Source: DASRDE01 sp035938175 (GTDB lineage Bacteria; Vulcanimicrobiota; Vulcanimicrobiia; Vulcanimicrobiales; Vulcanimicrobiaceae). Taken from it: a stretch of 64,000 nucleotides of DNA. The stretch's first letter is position 1. Each line of letters opens with the position of its first letter. The notes below the pieces were generated by a model. That model ran no database searches, was not told the origin of the DNA, and was given only the letters and a program-made list of their open reading frames with translations. Shown here one piece after another: positions 41,207 through 49,818 of this stretch. Where the stretch lies: NCBI GenBank assembly GCA_035938175.1, contig DASZHD010000016.1:8964-72963 (forward strand), written 5' to 3'. Position numbers and translations under genes: made by a program.

Positions 41207-41958
41207 TGGGGCTTACCGCGGTGGTATTGGCCGGCGGCCCGCGCGACGCGCTCGCCGCAAAAACGCCCGGTGCCCCCAACAAGGCTTTCGTCGCCATCAA
41301 CGGCATAGCACTCGTCGAGCGCACGATCCGGGCATTGAAAGCCTCTGCGTCGATCGATCGCATCATCGTCGTCGCGCCGCCGAAAGTTCACGGCCATCCC
41401 GCGCTGGCATTGGCCAGCGAGTGCCGCCCAGACGGAGAGCGGATCGGCGATAGTTTGCGCAATGGGCTCTTCGGGCTGCCGCCCGATCGTGACGTACTGG
41501 TGAGCACGTCGGATTTACCGGTTCTCACCGCGCGTTCCGTCGATGATTTCGTCATGCGCGCGATCGAGAAGGATGCCGACCTGAGTTACGGGTGCATCGA
41601 GAAGGCGGCCCACATGGCCAAGTATCCGAACGTACCCCACACGTGGGCGCGCTTTGCCGACGGCACGTACTGCGGCACGGGATTCGTCACGATTCGGCCG
41701 CGCATATTTCCTTCGCTCGAACGATTCATCGAGAGGCTGGGGCGAGCGCGGAAAAATCCCCTCTCCTTGGCGCGGTTATTCGGATTTCGCGTGCTGGTGC
41801 GGTATGCAGCCGGACGGCTGACGATCGCGCACGCGGAGGCACGGGCGTCGTACGTGATCGGCGCTCCGGTGCGCGCAGTCGTTTCGGCATATCCGGAGAT
41901 CGGGGTCAACGTAGATCGCGTCAGCGACATCGCATTGGCGGAGCAGCTGACGGCCTAG
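41188..41958 (+). CDS. MobA-like NTP-transferase domain protein
   Basis: A 256-residue nucleotidyltransferase of the GT-A fold. TAVVLAGGPRDAL begins the nucleotide-binding loop, followed by NKAFVAINGIALVERTI with the conserved lysine, and VLVSTSDLPVLTARSVDDF supplies the metal-binding Asp. It lacks the GxGxR loop of IspD and the short form of MobA, so its substrate is not known. It overlaps ispE. The ATG at 41188 has GGGAGG only one base upstream, an unusually short spacing; a TTG at 41173 or GTG at 41206 are alternatives. Co-translation with ispE suggests a link to isoprenoid or cell-envelope nucleotide-sugar metabolism, which is inference. Confidence 0.75.
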   Translation: MAQRGIVGLTAVVLAGGPRDALAAKTPGAPNKAFVAINGIALVERTIRALKASASIDRIIVVAPPKVHGHPALALASECRPDGERIGDSLRNGLFGLPPDRDVLVSTSDLPVLTARSVDDFVMRAIEKDADLSYGCIEKAAHMAKYPNVPHTWARFADGTYCGTGFVTIRPRIFPSLERFIERLGRARKNPLSLARLFGFRVLVRYAAGRLTIAHAEARASYVIGAPVRAVVSAYPEIGVNVDRVSDIALAEQLTA

Positions 41959-41968
41959 CACGCTCGCT

Positions 41969-42532
41969 TTAAGGCGGCGTTTCCCAGCGTTGAAAAAGTG
42001 CGTGCCCGACGCCGAATTGATCCAGCGCCTTGCCGACCGTGTGCGCGATGACGTCGTCGACGGTGCGCGGCCGGGCGTACATCGCCACCATCGGCGGCAG
42101 AATCACCGCGCCCATTTCGGCAAGCTGCGTGAGCGTTCGCAGATGTCCCAGATGCAGCGGGGTCTCGCGCACGACCAGCACCAGCTTTCGCCGCTCCTTC
42201 AAACACACGTCCGCTGCACGCACGAGCAAGTTTGAACCCAAGGAAAGCGCGATCGCGGCCGCGCTTTTCACCGAACACGGAATCACCAGCATGCCGTCGG
42301 TCAAGAACGACCCGCTGGCGATCGACGCCGCCAGATCGGTATCCCGATGCACCACGTCCGCCTGTTCCTCGAAGTCGCGCACGCCAAGCTCGGTCTCCAG
42401 CTCGATCGTGCGCCGCGCTTGTTCGCTCAGCACGAGGTGCGACTCGACGCCCGCCGCTCGCAACGCCGCAAGCGCGCGATAGCCGTAGATGCTTCCGCTC
42501 GCGCCGGTAATGCCGACGACGATTCTGTGCAT
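41969..42532 (-). CDS. ubiX: Flavin prenyltransferase UbiX
   Basis: A 187-residue UbiX/Pad1-type enzyme that prenylates FMN to make the cofactor of UbiD-family decarboxylases. MHRIVVGITGASGSIYGYRA is the FMN-binding N-terminus. FLTDGMLVIPCSVKSAAAIA, RAADVCLKERRKLVLVVRET and LAEMGAVILPPM are conserved UbiX segments. No ubiD is in the window. It is convergent with the nucleotidyltransferase gene and divergent from the RecB-like nuclease gene. Confidence 0.93.
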   Translation of the reverse strand: MHRIVVGITGASGSIYGYRALAALRAAGVESHLVLSEQARRTIELETELGVRDFEEQADVVHRDTDLAASIASGSFLTDGMLVIPCSVKSAAAIALSLGSNLLVRAADVCLKERRKLVLVVRETPLHLGHLRTLTQLAEMGAVILPPMVAMYARPRTVDDVIAHTVGKALDQFGVGHALFQRWETPP

Positions 42533-42590
42533 GTATTCGCGGTTATACACAGGCGGCAGGGTCGCCTTCGGAAAGACGTAAAACAGGCAC

Positions 42591-43832
42591 GTGCATTCTC
42601 CCGAACATCGCGCTTTTGCAGCGGCGGTCTCTACATGGAGCCGCTCGCGCGACGAACGTGCGGCAGCCCGGATGCTGCGCTCCCCGTTTTCGCGAGTCCC
42701 GCATGAGATAGGAAGTGCGTACGCTGCGCTCGCCGTGCGTGAAGGCCCGGTGTTGGATCTCATCGCGCGCGAACGAATCGCCGTGACGGGCAGCGATCGC
42801 GATGCGCTGCTCGCGTTCGCGGCCGCCTTGCGAGATCCGGAAACCTTGCAGCGATGGACGGCGGATGCGCCGGCTCAGATCGGCGAACAGCAAAGCCACG
42901 AGCCCTTCGCACTCTGCGAGCCAGCGCAAACGCAAATTGCGCGCGGCGTAAGCACGCACAATCCTCGCTTTTCGGCATCGCAGCTCAACGCATACATCGA
43001 ATGCCCGCGCAAGTGGTATTACCGGTACGTGTGCGCGGCGGTCGAGGATAAAGGCTCGTCGGCGTCGTTTTACGGCACCGCGTTCCACTCGGCACTGGAA
43101 ACGTTTCATCATGAGTACCCGCAGCCTGCAAATGCGGACGCGGGCGAGATGGAACGGAAATTACAAGGATACGTGAACGCCGCGTTCGATCGTTTCAAGA
43201 ATACCTTCGGAACGGCCGTAGAACACGAACTGCAAGTGCGGCGTGCCCGGCGCACCGCGCGCAAGTACGTGCAATGGCTCGTCGCGGAATCGAACCGGTC
43301 TCCGTTCACGATCGTCGGCTGCGAGGTTCCGGTGGAGCTGCAGATCGAGGGCTTCGACTTCGTGGGCTATATCGATCGCGTCGACCGCGACGATCGCACC
43401 GGCGCGCTGAGCGTTGTCGACTACAAGACCGGATCCATCGCCACCAGTGCAGCCGAATACCGCGAAAAGGTGCGTTCGTTTCAGGATTTTCAGCTGCCGT
43501 TCTACTACTGGGCGCGCACGAGCGCCGGCGATCGCGTCTGGAAGCTCGCACTCGTCCCGTTGAAAGACGCGCTGCTCGACGTGCGTCCTATCGTTCTGGA
43601 AGTCGTGCCGGTATCCGCCGACATCGCGCGTTCCGCCGGGCCGTCGGGAGTTATTCCCGTTGCAGAATTGGAACGGGCGCGCGTACGCATGGTCGAGATC
43701 TGCCGCGAGCTCACCTCGGCATCGATCGCGTCCTTCGCGGTTACGACCGATCCGGCGGCCTGCAAATACTGCGCCTACCGAATTTCGTGCGCCGGTCAGC
43801 CGTATCCCGAAGAGGACCGGTTCGCGCGGTGA
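42591..43832 (+). CDS. PD-(D/E)XK nuclease, RecB/AddB-C-terminal-like with Fe-S cysteines
   Basis: A 413-residue nuclease. After an ill-defined N-terminal 120 residues, the core shows SASQLNAYIECPRKWYYRYV (first cluster cysteine), GTAFHSALETF (catalytic-region His), FVGYIDRVDRDD (metal Asp) and LSVVDYKTGS (D-x-K). CKYCAYRISC near the end gives C-x2-C-x5-C, so four cysteines are placed as in AddB and Cas4 for a 4Fe-4S cluster. A GTG start is used. Its stop overlaps the helicase start by four bases. A DNA end-processing exonuclease partner of the helicase is likely. Confidence 0.85.
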   Translation: MHSPEHRAFAAAVSTWSRSRDERAAARMLRSPFSRVPHEIGSAYAALAVREGPVLDLIARERIAVTGSDRDALLAFAAALRDPETLQRWTADAPAQIGEQQSHEPFALCEPAQTQIARGVSTHNPRFSASQLNAYIECPRKWYYRYVCAAVEDKGSSASFYGTAFHSALETFHHEYPQPANADAGEMERKLQGYVNAAFDRFKNTFGTAVEHELQVRRARRTARKYVQWLVAESNRSPFTIVGCEVPVELQIEGFDFVGYIDRVDRDDRTGALSVVDYKTGSIATSAAEYREKVRSFQDFQLPFYYWARTSAGDRVWKLALVPLKDALLDVRPIVLEVVPVSADIARSAGPSGVIPVAELERARVRMVEICRELTSASIASFAVTTDPAACKYCAYRISCAGQPYPEEDRFAR

Positions 43833-46009
43833 GCCGCTTCATTACGGGCGCTGCGGGAACCGGCAAAACAGCCGCGCTGATCGAAGAAGCGACGCTTGCA
43901 GCGCAGCGCGGCGCGATATTGCTGACGTCTCCTTCATGGGCGTCGCTTCGCGGACTGCGCGAGGGCGTAAGACACGAACGCGCGATCGTTCGCGCGCTGC
44001 ACGAGATCGCGCTCGAAACCCTCGCGGGCGCCGAACTTGTGGAGGACGTGCGCGCCGCATACCTTTTCGAAGAAGCGGCGCAGCCGCTCTTGCGCCTGGA
44101 GTGGACCGAATTCATCGAAGCGGAAGTCGATCCGGAAGTTCCGGGTTTGCACGCCCCGGCGCGTTTCCTTGACGCAGCGTTCCGCCTCTTCTGCAAGTTG
44201 CGCGACGCCCGCATCGGGCCTGACGATTTCCTGAAGAGCGCGCTGCAAGGTGCGACGCAATTCTACGCCAAGCCGCCCAACTTCGCCTCACCGGAGCTGC
44301 TCTATTACACCAAGGACAGCTACCGCGATTCACTCGCCGCCGATGGCGAGGAGTTGCAGCGCCAATACCGCCGCGAGGTCGATCTCGCGAAGATCCTTGC
44401 CAAGCTTTACCGCTCGTACCTCGATCATCCCGTGCGCCAGGGGTGCCTGACGGCTCGGGATGCGATCGCAGAAGCCGCGCGCCTGTTGGAGAACGATCCG
44501 GACGCTTGCGCGCGGATGCGCGACCGCTACCCCGTGGCGTTCGTCGACGACGCACAAGAACTGACCATCGGCGAATTACAATTTTTGCAGGCGCTCTACG
44601 GTCCGAATCTCGACGACGTCACCATCGCCGGCGATCCCGATTCGGCCACGTCGACGTTCCGCGGCGCGCGCCCGGACCGCGTCTTTGCAATCGAGGGCGA
44701 GCGCGTCGTCCTTACCGGCCAGCGGCGCAGTCCGTACGCGGTCGACATCGCGTGCGCGCATCTTTCGGGTGCGCCGCGCTCTTCGACGATAAGCACCGAT
44801 CCGGAAATCGGCCTGCGGCTATTTCGCGCGACCACGCGCCGCGCCGAGGCGCAGTTTATCGCCGAGCATACGATCGATCTGCTCAACAAAGGCGCGCGGC
44901 ATAGCGACGTTGCGCTCATTTTCCGCTCGGTACAGAAGGTGCGGCCGTACGTCGATGCGCTACTCGAACGGAACGTCCGCGTTCAAGTCGGGGGCGACCT
45001 GAACGTCTTCTCCGAGCCGGAGGCGCTGGATGCGCTCGCCGTGTTGTGGTCGCTGTACGATCCGTTCCGCCACGAGTATCTGCTGCGAATGCTTGCAGGT
45101 CCGGCCATGGCATTGTCCGACGCGGCGGTGCAGGTACTCTGTGCGGAGCCGCCGGATGCGCAAACGCTGCTGTTCAGCCCGGACGACGGCGCGCAGGCGG
45201 AAGCTCGTTCCGGGCGTTGGGATCCCAAGCGGGATTTACGTCTGGGCTGGAACGTCGTCCGCGGCGACTGCGATTCACAACTCGACGAGGTCGAGCGCCT
45301 GCGCATCCAGGCATTCCGCCGCAAGCGCGAAGCATGGCTTGAAGCGCTTCGCAGTCACTCGTTGCCCGCGCTCGTACGGCGCGTTTGGAGCGAAGGTTTG
45401 GCGCAGCGCGGAACGCCCGGCAGCGCTCAGGCGGCGTACCAGCAGCAAACGCTGCGCCGTTTGTTCGACCGCATCGTTACGTTCGCCGAACAGCATGAAA
45501 ACGCGACGCTCGGCGACTTTCTGGAAGACGCGCACCGCCGCATGGAGACGCCGTTCGAAGCGCACGAAGCCGACGATACCGGTGCCGATGCAGTACGCAT
45601 ATTGAGCATCGACGCGGCACGCGGGCGTGAGTTCGATCACGTCATCATCCCAAGCGCCCGTGCGGGATCGTTTCCGCGCTGGTACGTGCCCGATGCGTTT
45701 CTGTATAGTCCCAGCCTTGGAATGATCGCGAAAGAAAACGTGGGCGACGCGCGAGCCGCGCGAACGGCAAAGTTCAGCTATTACATGTTCCGGACCAAAG
45801 CGCGCGAGGCATACAATCGCGAGGAGCGGCGGGCGTTCGTATACGCGATGCGCCGGGCGGGAAAAACGGTGCTCGTCACCGCATCCGAACGCGCGACGCG
45901 CGGCATCGCCGCCCCGGAGTTTCTCGCCGAACTGCAAGCCGCGCAGATTCCGGGGACGATCGACGCATCCGATCGCTGGCGTCCGGCAAAAACCGTCTAC
46001 GGTTCGTGA
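43829..46009 (+). CDS. UvrD/Rep-type superfamily I helicase
   Basis: A 726-residue SF1 helicase. The GTG start overlaps the nuclease stop (GTGA) and gives MSRFITGAAGTGKTAALIEE, with Walker A near residues 7-14. Walker B is VAFVDDAQEL (about 240), a variant of the usual VDExQD. ITIAGDPDSATSTFRGA-like motif III, VLTGQRRS (motif IV region), and VRILSIDAARGREFDHVIIP (motif V) follow. There is no C-terminal nuclease domain, so the nuclease is supplied by the preceding gene, as a split AddAB/RecB-like pair. It probably acts in double-strand break repair or processing. Confidence 0.87.
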   Translation: MSRFITGAAGTGKTAALIEEATLAAQRGAILLTSPSWASLRGLREGVRHERAIVRALHEIALETLAGAELVEDVRAAYLFEEAAQPLLRLEWTEFIEAEVDPEVPGLHAPARFLDAAFRLFCKLRDARIGPDDFLKSALQGATQFYAKPPNFASPELLYYTKDSYRDSLAADGEELQRQYRREVDLAKILAKLYRSYLDHPVRQGCLTARDAIAEAARLLENDPDACARMRDRYPVAFVDDAQELTIGELQFLQALYGPNLDDVTIAGDPDSATSTFRGARPDRVFAIEGERVVLTGQRRSPYAVDIACAHLSGAPRSSTISTDPEIGLRLFRATTRRAEAQFIAEHTIDLLNKGARHSDVALIFRSVQKVRPYVDALLERNVRVQVGGDLNVFSEPEALDALAVLWSLYDPFRHEYLLRMLAGPAMALSDAAVQVLCAEPPDAQTLLFSPDDGAQAEARSGRWDPKRDLRLGWNVVRGDCDSQLDEVERLRIQAFRRKREAWLEALRSHSLPALVRRVWSEGLAQRGTPGSAQAAYQQQTLRRLFDRIVTFAEQHENATLGDFLEDAHRRMETPFEAHEADDTGADAVRILSIDAARGREFDHVIIPSARAGSFPRWYVPDAFLYSPSLGMIAKENVGDARAARTAKFSYYMFRTKAREAYNREERRAFVYAMRRAGKTVLVTASERATRGIAAPEFLAELQAAQIPGTIDASDRWRPAKTVYGS

Positions 46010-46968
46010 CGCTCGATCTGCGCGAGCTCTCTTCGGAGGCATATGCGCGCGAGATCCTTCCGTTGACGTACGATCTCTGGGGACGCGGCCGCACCTTCGA
46101 TTCGTACGTTTCGCGAACGCGCGAACTCGCTCTTACGGCATATGGGAAACGATCGTTCAAAACGATCGCTTTGAGCGATTCCGGGCGCAGCGTGCTGGCG
46201 ACGTTCAAACGCTACGAACGTACGGGACACGTGCGCGGATCCGAGTTTGCTGCGGTGGGAATCGGTGCCGTGTTCACGCCGCCCGAGCTTCGCGGACGCG
46301 GTTACGCGAGCGCGATGTTGGGCCTCGCACTGGACAACGAACGTGCCGCGGGCGCCGACGTCGCCGTTCTGTTTTCCGACATCCATCCGCAGTTCTACAG
46401 GAACTTAGGCTTTGTCGAACTTCCATCGCGCACCATTTCGCTGCGCGTGGATACGTTGAGTTGGCAGCGCTTGGACGTTGAAGTGCCGGATGCGCACAGT
46501 TGGAGCGGCATACGCGCGTGCTTCGATGCTGCGGCTGCGCATGCGGAACACGGTTTGAACCGCACCGCTACGTTTTGGAACTGGCTGCGCACAGTGCTCG
46601 CGGGGCAAGAGCCCAAAGGGCAGCGCGTCGATCTGATCGTGCGCCGCTCGCGGCGCGTCGCTGCTTACGTTTTGGGAAGGCGCGAGCCGCGCGCGGACGC
46701 CTACGTGCTGGACGAGCTCGGATTCATCGACGATGGGGCGCGCGCATACATTCCCGCCCTCTTGCGCTACGCCGCGGGGGATTTGCGCAGGGTGGCGGGA
46801 TGGCTTCCCCCGCTCCCCGCACGCAGCGTATTACCGCGAGGCGCGGTGCGTGCACGGCGCGACGGAATTTTGATGGCGGCTGCGCTTTCTAAAATCGGAC
46901 AGACCTATATCGATTCCGCTCGCGGCGGCAGCTCCGGCGATCCGGTTTGGAGCACCGATCATATTTGA
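46006..46968 (+). CDS. GNAT-family N-acetyltransferase
   Basis: A 320-residue acetyltransferase with one clear GNAT domain in the N-terminal half. VGIGAVFTPPELRGRGYASA is the acetyl-CoA pyrophosphate-binding motif, and LFSDIHPQFYRNLGF is motif B. The C-terminal half (about residues 150-320) may be a second degenerate GNAT or substrate domain, as in Eis-like proteins. The GTG start overlaps the helicase stop by four bases (GTGA), so all three genes form one translationally coupled unit. The substrate is unknown. Confidence 0.82.
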   Translation: MTLDLRELSSEAYAREILPLTYDLWGRGRTFDSYVSRTRELALTAYGKRSFKTIALSDSGRSVLATFKRYERTGHVRGSEFAAVGIGAVFTPPELRGRGYASAMLGLALDNERAAGADVAVLFSDIHPQFYRNLGFVELPSRTISLRVDTLSWQRLDVEVPDAHSWSGIRACFDAAAAHAEHGLNRTATFWNWLRTVLAGQEPKGQRVDLIVRRSRRVAAYVLGRREPRADAYVLDELGFIDDGARAYIPALLRYAAGDLRRVAGWLPPLPARSVLPRGAVRARRDGILMAAALSKIGQTYIDSARGGSSGDPVWSTDHI

Positions 46969-46971
46969 TCC

Positions 46972-47256
46972 TCAGACTTGACGGTAAACGCGTTCGCCGG
47001 TCGAGGGATCGTACAGCACTTCCGTGAGCTTTCCGCTCACCGGATCGATAAAACGTTCGCCCGTCTTTTGCAGACGCGCGGATGGCGCGGCGACGCGTCC
47101 GCGGTAGTGACGCTCGAAGACGAGGCCCACCAGTACCAGCGCTCCGAGCACGAACAACTGCGCGCCGAGCGGCCAAATCTGCGGAAGTCCGATTGCGACC
47201 GCCGCCGCACCGGCGATGAGAGCGACGCCCAACACCGTGACGAAGATTCGCAACAT
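46972..47256 (-). CDS. Small two-TM membrane protein
   Basis: A 94-residue protein with two hydrophobic helices (LRIFVTVLGVALIAGAAAVA and GAQLFVLGALVLVGLVF) and a basic then polar cytoplasmic tail ending DPSTGERVYRQV. The tail sequence KTGERFIDPVSGKLTEVLYD has a repeated D-P-x-(S/T)-G pattern. No family is recognised. The ATG is two bases after the ybjQ-family stop, so it is probably the last gene of dinB-ybjQ-this. Confidence 0.65.
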   Translation of the reverse strand: MLRIFVTVLGVALIAGAAAVAIGLPQIWPLGAQLFVLGALVLVGLVFERHYRGRVAAPSARLQKTGERFIDPVSGKLTEVLYDPSTGERVYRQV

Positions 47257-47258
47257 CG

Positions 47259-47579
47259 CTATCCCGGCTGCAAGACGACGGCCGTGCCGTACGCGACGAT
47301 CTCGCTCATGCTCTGGCCGATCTCCGAAGAATCGAAGCGCATCATCACGATGGCATCGGCACCCATCGCCTGCGCGTTTTGAACCATCCGGTCCACCGCG
47401 TGGCGGCGGGCCTCTTCGAGAAGCTGCGTGTATTCGGTGATTTCACCGCCCACGATCGAGCGTAAACCCGCCATGATATTGCCGCCCAGTCCGCGGCTTC
47501 GCACTACGACGCCGAAGACTTGTCCCAAGGTCTGCTTGATACTGCGGCCTTCGATGTCCGGTGTGGTCGTGACGATCAT
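47259..47579 (-). CDS. YbjQ/UPF0145 heavy-metal-binding-domain family protein
   Basis: A 106-residue UPF0145 protein beginning MIVTTTPDIEGRSIKQTLGQ, with GVVVRSRGLGGNIMAGLRSI, VGGEITEYTQLLEEARRHAV and MGADAIVMMRFDSSEI, all typical of YbjQ proteins. These form pentamers, but their function is not well defined. The start overlaps the dinB stop by four bases (ATGA), so it is made with DNA polymerase IV. Confidence 0.9.
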   Translation of the reverse strand: MIVTTTPDIEGRSIKQTLGQVFGVVVRSRGLGGNIMAGLRSIVGGEITEYTQLLEEARRHAVDRMVQNAQAMGADAIVMMRFDSSEIGQSMSEIVAYGTAVVLQPG

Positions 47580-48646
47580 GCGCGCCCCTCCTGCTTCTGA
47601 ATATTCGCAAATAGGCTCTGTTGTTTCGGCTCGCCCGACACGAGGGACGCAACCCGCGTGCCCAGCAGGCGCACCGGCGTGCGCGCGAGCTCTGCCCGCT
47701 GCAAGCAGTGAACCGCGGCGGTAAATATCCGCCGCGCATCGGCGGTCGGCTCGGCCAGATTGGTCTGCCGCACGACGATCTTGAAATCCGCGCGTTTGAT
47801 CTTGATGCCGATCGTGCACGCGCTCAGGCCTTCGCGCTCCAGCGTGCCGGCAACGTCGATCGCTTGTTCTTTGAGCACTTCGCGCAGGCGCGTTTCGTCG
47901 CGCACGTCGTATTCGAAGGTTTCCTCCGTAGAGATCGATTTCGTCTCCCGGTCCGTTTCGATTGGCCGCCGGTCGATTCCGCAAGCGAGTTCGCGTAATT
48001 CGAGACCCCACGAACCGAAGATTGCGCGTGCCGTCGTATCGTCCAGCGCCGCCACATCGCCGATCGTCGCAATCCCGCGTTCCAGCAACCGCTGCTGTGT
48101 CTTGGGACCGACGCCCCACAAGCGCCCGACCGGCATCGGGGCCAAAAAGGCCGCTTCCTGTCCCGGCTCGAGCGCTTGCAATCCGTCGGGCTTACACGAG
48201 TCGGAAAGAATCTTCGCGACCATTTTGCCCGAGGCAACGCCCGCGCTAACGGTCAAGCCCACCTCGCTCAAGACCTCACGGCGAATGGCTTGTGCGATTT
48301 CGACCGCTTCTTCCATCGGCGCACTGTCGAGATCGACGAACGCTTCGTCCATCGAAAGACCCTGCACGCGGTGACCGCGGCGCGCGAAGATTTCGAAAAT
48401 CGCGCGCGAGGTTTCGCGGTATTTCTGCATGTTCGGACGCACGACGACGAGTTGCGGACACGCCAGCAGCGCTTTGTACAGCGGCACCGCCGACTTCACA
48501 CCGAACGGCCGGGCTTCGTACGACGCAGTCAGCACTACGGCGCGCCGGCTCGAACCCGCAACCGCAACCGGTTTTCCGCGCAGCGCAGGGTTATCGCGTA
48601 TTTCTACGCTGGCGTAGAAGGCATCGACGTCAAAATGCGCGATCAT
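47576..48646 (-). CDS. dinB: DNA polymerase IV (Y-family)
   Basis: A 356-residue translesion polymerase. Catalytic motifs are HFDVDAFYASVE and LSMDEAFVDLD, with the substrate-gating YEARPFGVKSAVP and the helix-hairpin LWGVGPKTQQRLLERGI. The C-terminal little-finger domain is followed by QQSLF, a sliding-clamp-binding motif. No LexA-like box was recognised in the short upstream space, which is occupied by a palindromic repeat element. It is followed by a YbjQ-family gene with a four-base overlap. Confidence 0.95.
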   Translation of the reverse strand: MIAHFDVDAFYASVEIRDNPALRGKPVAVAGSSRRAVVLTASYEARPFGVKSAVPLYKALLACPQLVVVRPNMQKYRETSRAIFEIFARRGHRVQGLSMDEAFVDLDSAPMEEAVEIAQAIRREVLSEVGLTVSAGVASGKMVAKILSDSCKPDGLQALEPGQEAAFLAPMPVGRLWGVGPKTQQRLLERGIATIGDVAALDDTTARAIFGSWGLELRELACGIDRRPIETDRETKSISTEETFEYDVRDETRLREVLKEQAIDVAGTLEREGLSACTIGIKIKRADFKIVVRQTNLAEPTADARRIFTAAVHCLQRAELARTPVRLLGTRVASLVSGEPKQQSLFANIQKQEGRA

Positions 48647-48691
48647 CGCTCGTCACTGTAATGAGCGCGATGTTTCGCGGCGAGGCAACAC

Positions 48692-48951
48692 TTGTCATGG
48701 TGAGGCATCGAACCACCCTGAGGAATCGAAGGGACACCCTCCCCTCTTAACCGCGCCCGACGTTTCGCATCCGTGCGAAACGCTGGCCTACTGAATTGAG
48801 CACTTCACAGACGTCCGTGTGTTTAGGTGCTCAATTCAGATGGTTGCGAGGGGAGGGGTGTCCCTTCGATGCCTCAGGGTGCTTCGATACCTCAGGATGA
48901 CGAGCGTAAGCCCTTCGATTCCTCAGGGTGGTTCGATACCTCACCATGACA
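48692..48951. repeat. Nested composite palindromic element, copy 3 of the dispersed repeat
   Basis: This 313-base gene-free space is almost wholly structured. Arms at 48694-48746 and 48848-48901 are near-perfect inverted repeats of about 53 bases, the outer part matching the repeats at 10142 and 23302. Inside are two private hairpins: CGTTTCGCA/TGCGAAACG (48761-48769/48774-48782) and CTGAATTGAGCAC/GTGCTCAATTCAG (48791-48803/48827-48839), both perfect. A further right-hand arm, ending TACCTCACCATGAC, lies at 48911-48950 and can also pair with the left arm. No credible ORF is present. Confidence 0.88.
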
Positions 48952-48959
48952 ACGGGAGG

Positions 48960-49814
48960 CTAGTCTATCGCGTGGCCTGCGCCGCGGAAGATCGCGCGAA
49001 TGGTCTCTACGTTGCGCAAATCGTCGGCCTCTTCACCGGGAGTCTCGAGGATCGCGGTCTTCTCGCGCAACTCCGGACGCACCGCGAGCGCGCGAAAGCC
49101 CTCGAAGCCGATGTTTCCCTCGCCGATGTGATGATGGCGATCCCGGTTTCCGCCGAGTGGAACTTGCGTGTCGTTGAAATGGAACATGTGAATCCGGTCC
49201 CAGCCGATTTGCTCCGCCGCTTCGTAGATGAATGCATCGACGCCGCGCTGCGAGTTTATTTCGTATCCGGCGGCCCAGGCGTGGGCGGTGTCGAGACACA
49301 CGCCCAGTTGCGGATGATCCAACGTTTTCACGAACCGTCCAAGCTCTTCCAGGGTTCCTCCGCACAGCGTTCCGGCGCCGGCGGAGTTTTCCATGACCAA
49401 ATGCACGCCGTCGGGAACGTTTTCGAGCGCGTCCTCCAAGAGGCGGCACGCCGCCGCGAAACCTTCGCGCCGGTCGCGCTTGCCGTACGCACCCAGGTGC
49501 GTATTCACGTAGCGGATTCCGGCCGTTTTCGCGACGTCGAGATCGTATTTGATCAGGTTGAGCGAACCCGCGGCGATCTTCGGGTCTTCGCTGGCGAGGT
49601 TGATCAGATACGACGTATGGATAACGCAGGGATCGATTCCCGCTTGCAGTCGTCCGTCACGAAAAGCCTCGAGCGCAGGACGGTTCGGCGCGCTCGTGCG
49701 GTAGCTGCGCGGATTGCTCGAAAAGATCTGCACGGCCGTGCATTTAACGCGCTTGGCGTATTCGAGCGCGGTGGTATATCCCGCGCCTACGCGTACGTGA
49801 ACGCCGATCCGCAC
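48960..49814 (-). CDS. nfo: Deoxyribonuclease IV (AP endonuclease family 2)
   Basis: A 284-residue zinc-dependent AP endonuclease for base-excision repair. Family motifs in order: IGVHVRVGAGY, VQIFSSNPRSY, VIHTSYLINLAS, VNTHLGAYG, LVMENSAGAGT, GVCLDTAHAWAAGYEI, MFHFNDTQVPLGGNRDRHHH (metal ligands) and HHIGEGNIGFEGF. The length is standard. It lies four bases after the methyltransferase stop and ends beside the composite repeat. Confidence 0.95.
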   Translation of the reverse strand: MRIGVHVRVGAGYTTALEYAKRVKCTAVQIFSSNPRSYRTSAPNRPALEAFRDGRLQAGIDPCVIHTSYLINLASEDPKIAAGSLNLIKYDLDVAKTAGIRYVNTHLGAYGKRDRREGFAAACRLLEDALENVPDGVHLVMENSAGAGTLCGGTLEELGRFVKTLDHPQLGVCLDTAHAWAAGYEINSQRGVDAFIYEAAEQIGWDRIHMFHFNDTQVPLGGNRDRHHHIGEGNIGFEGFRALAVRPELREKTAILETPGEEADDLRNVETIRAIFRGAGHAID

Positions 49815-49818
49815 GACG

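Noticed and set aside
48692..48951. Repeated arms considered as a CRISPR array
   Set aside because: Arms alternate in orientation, spacing is irregular and there are only three units; no cas genes are in the window.
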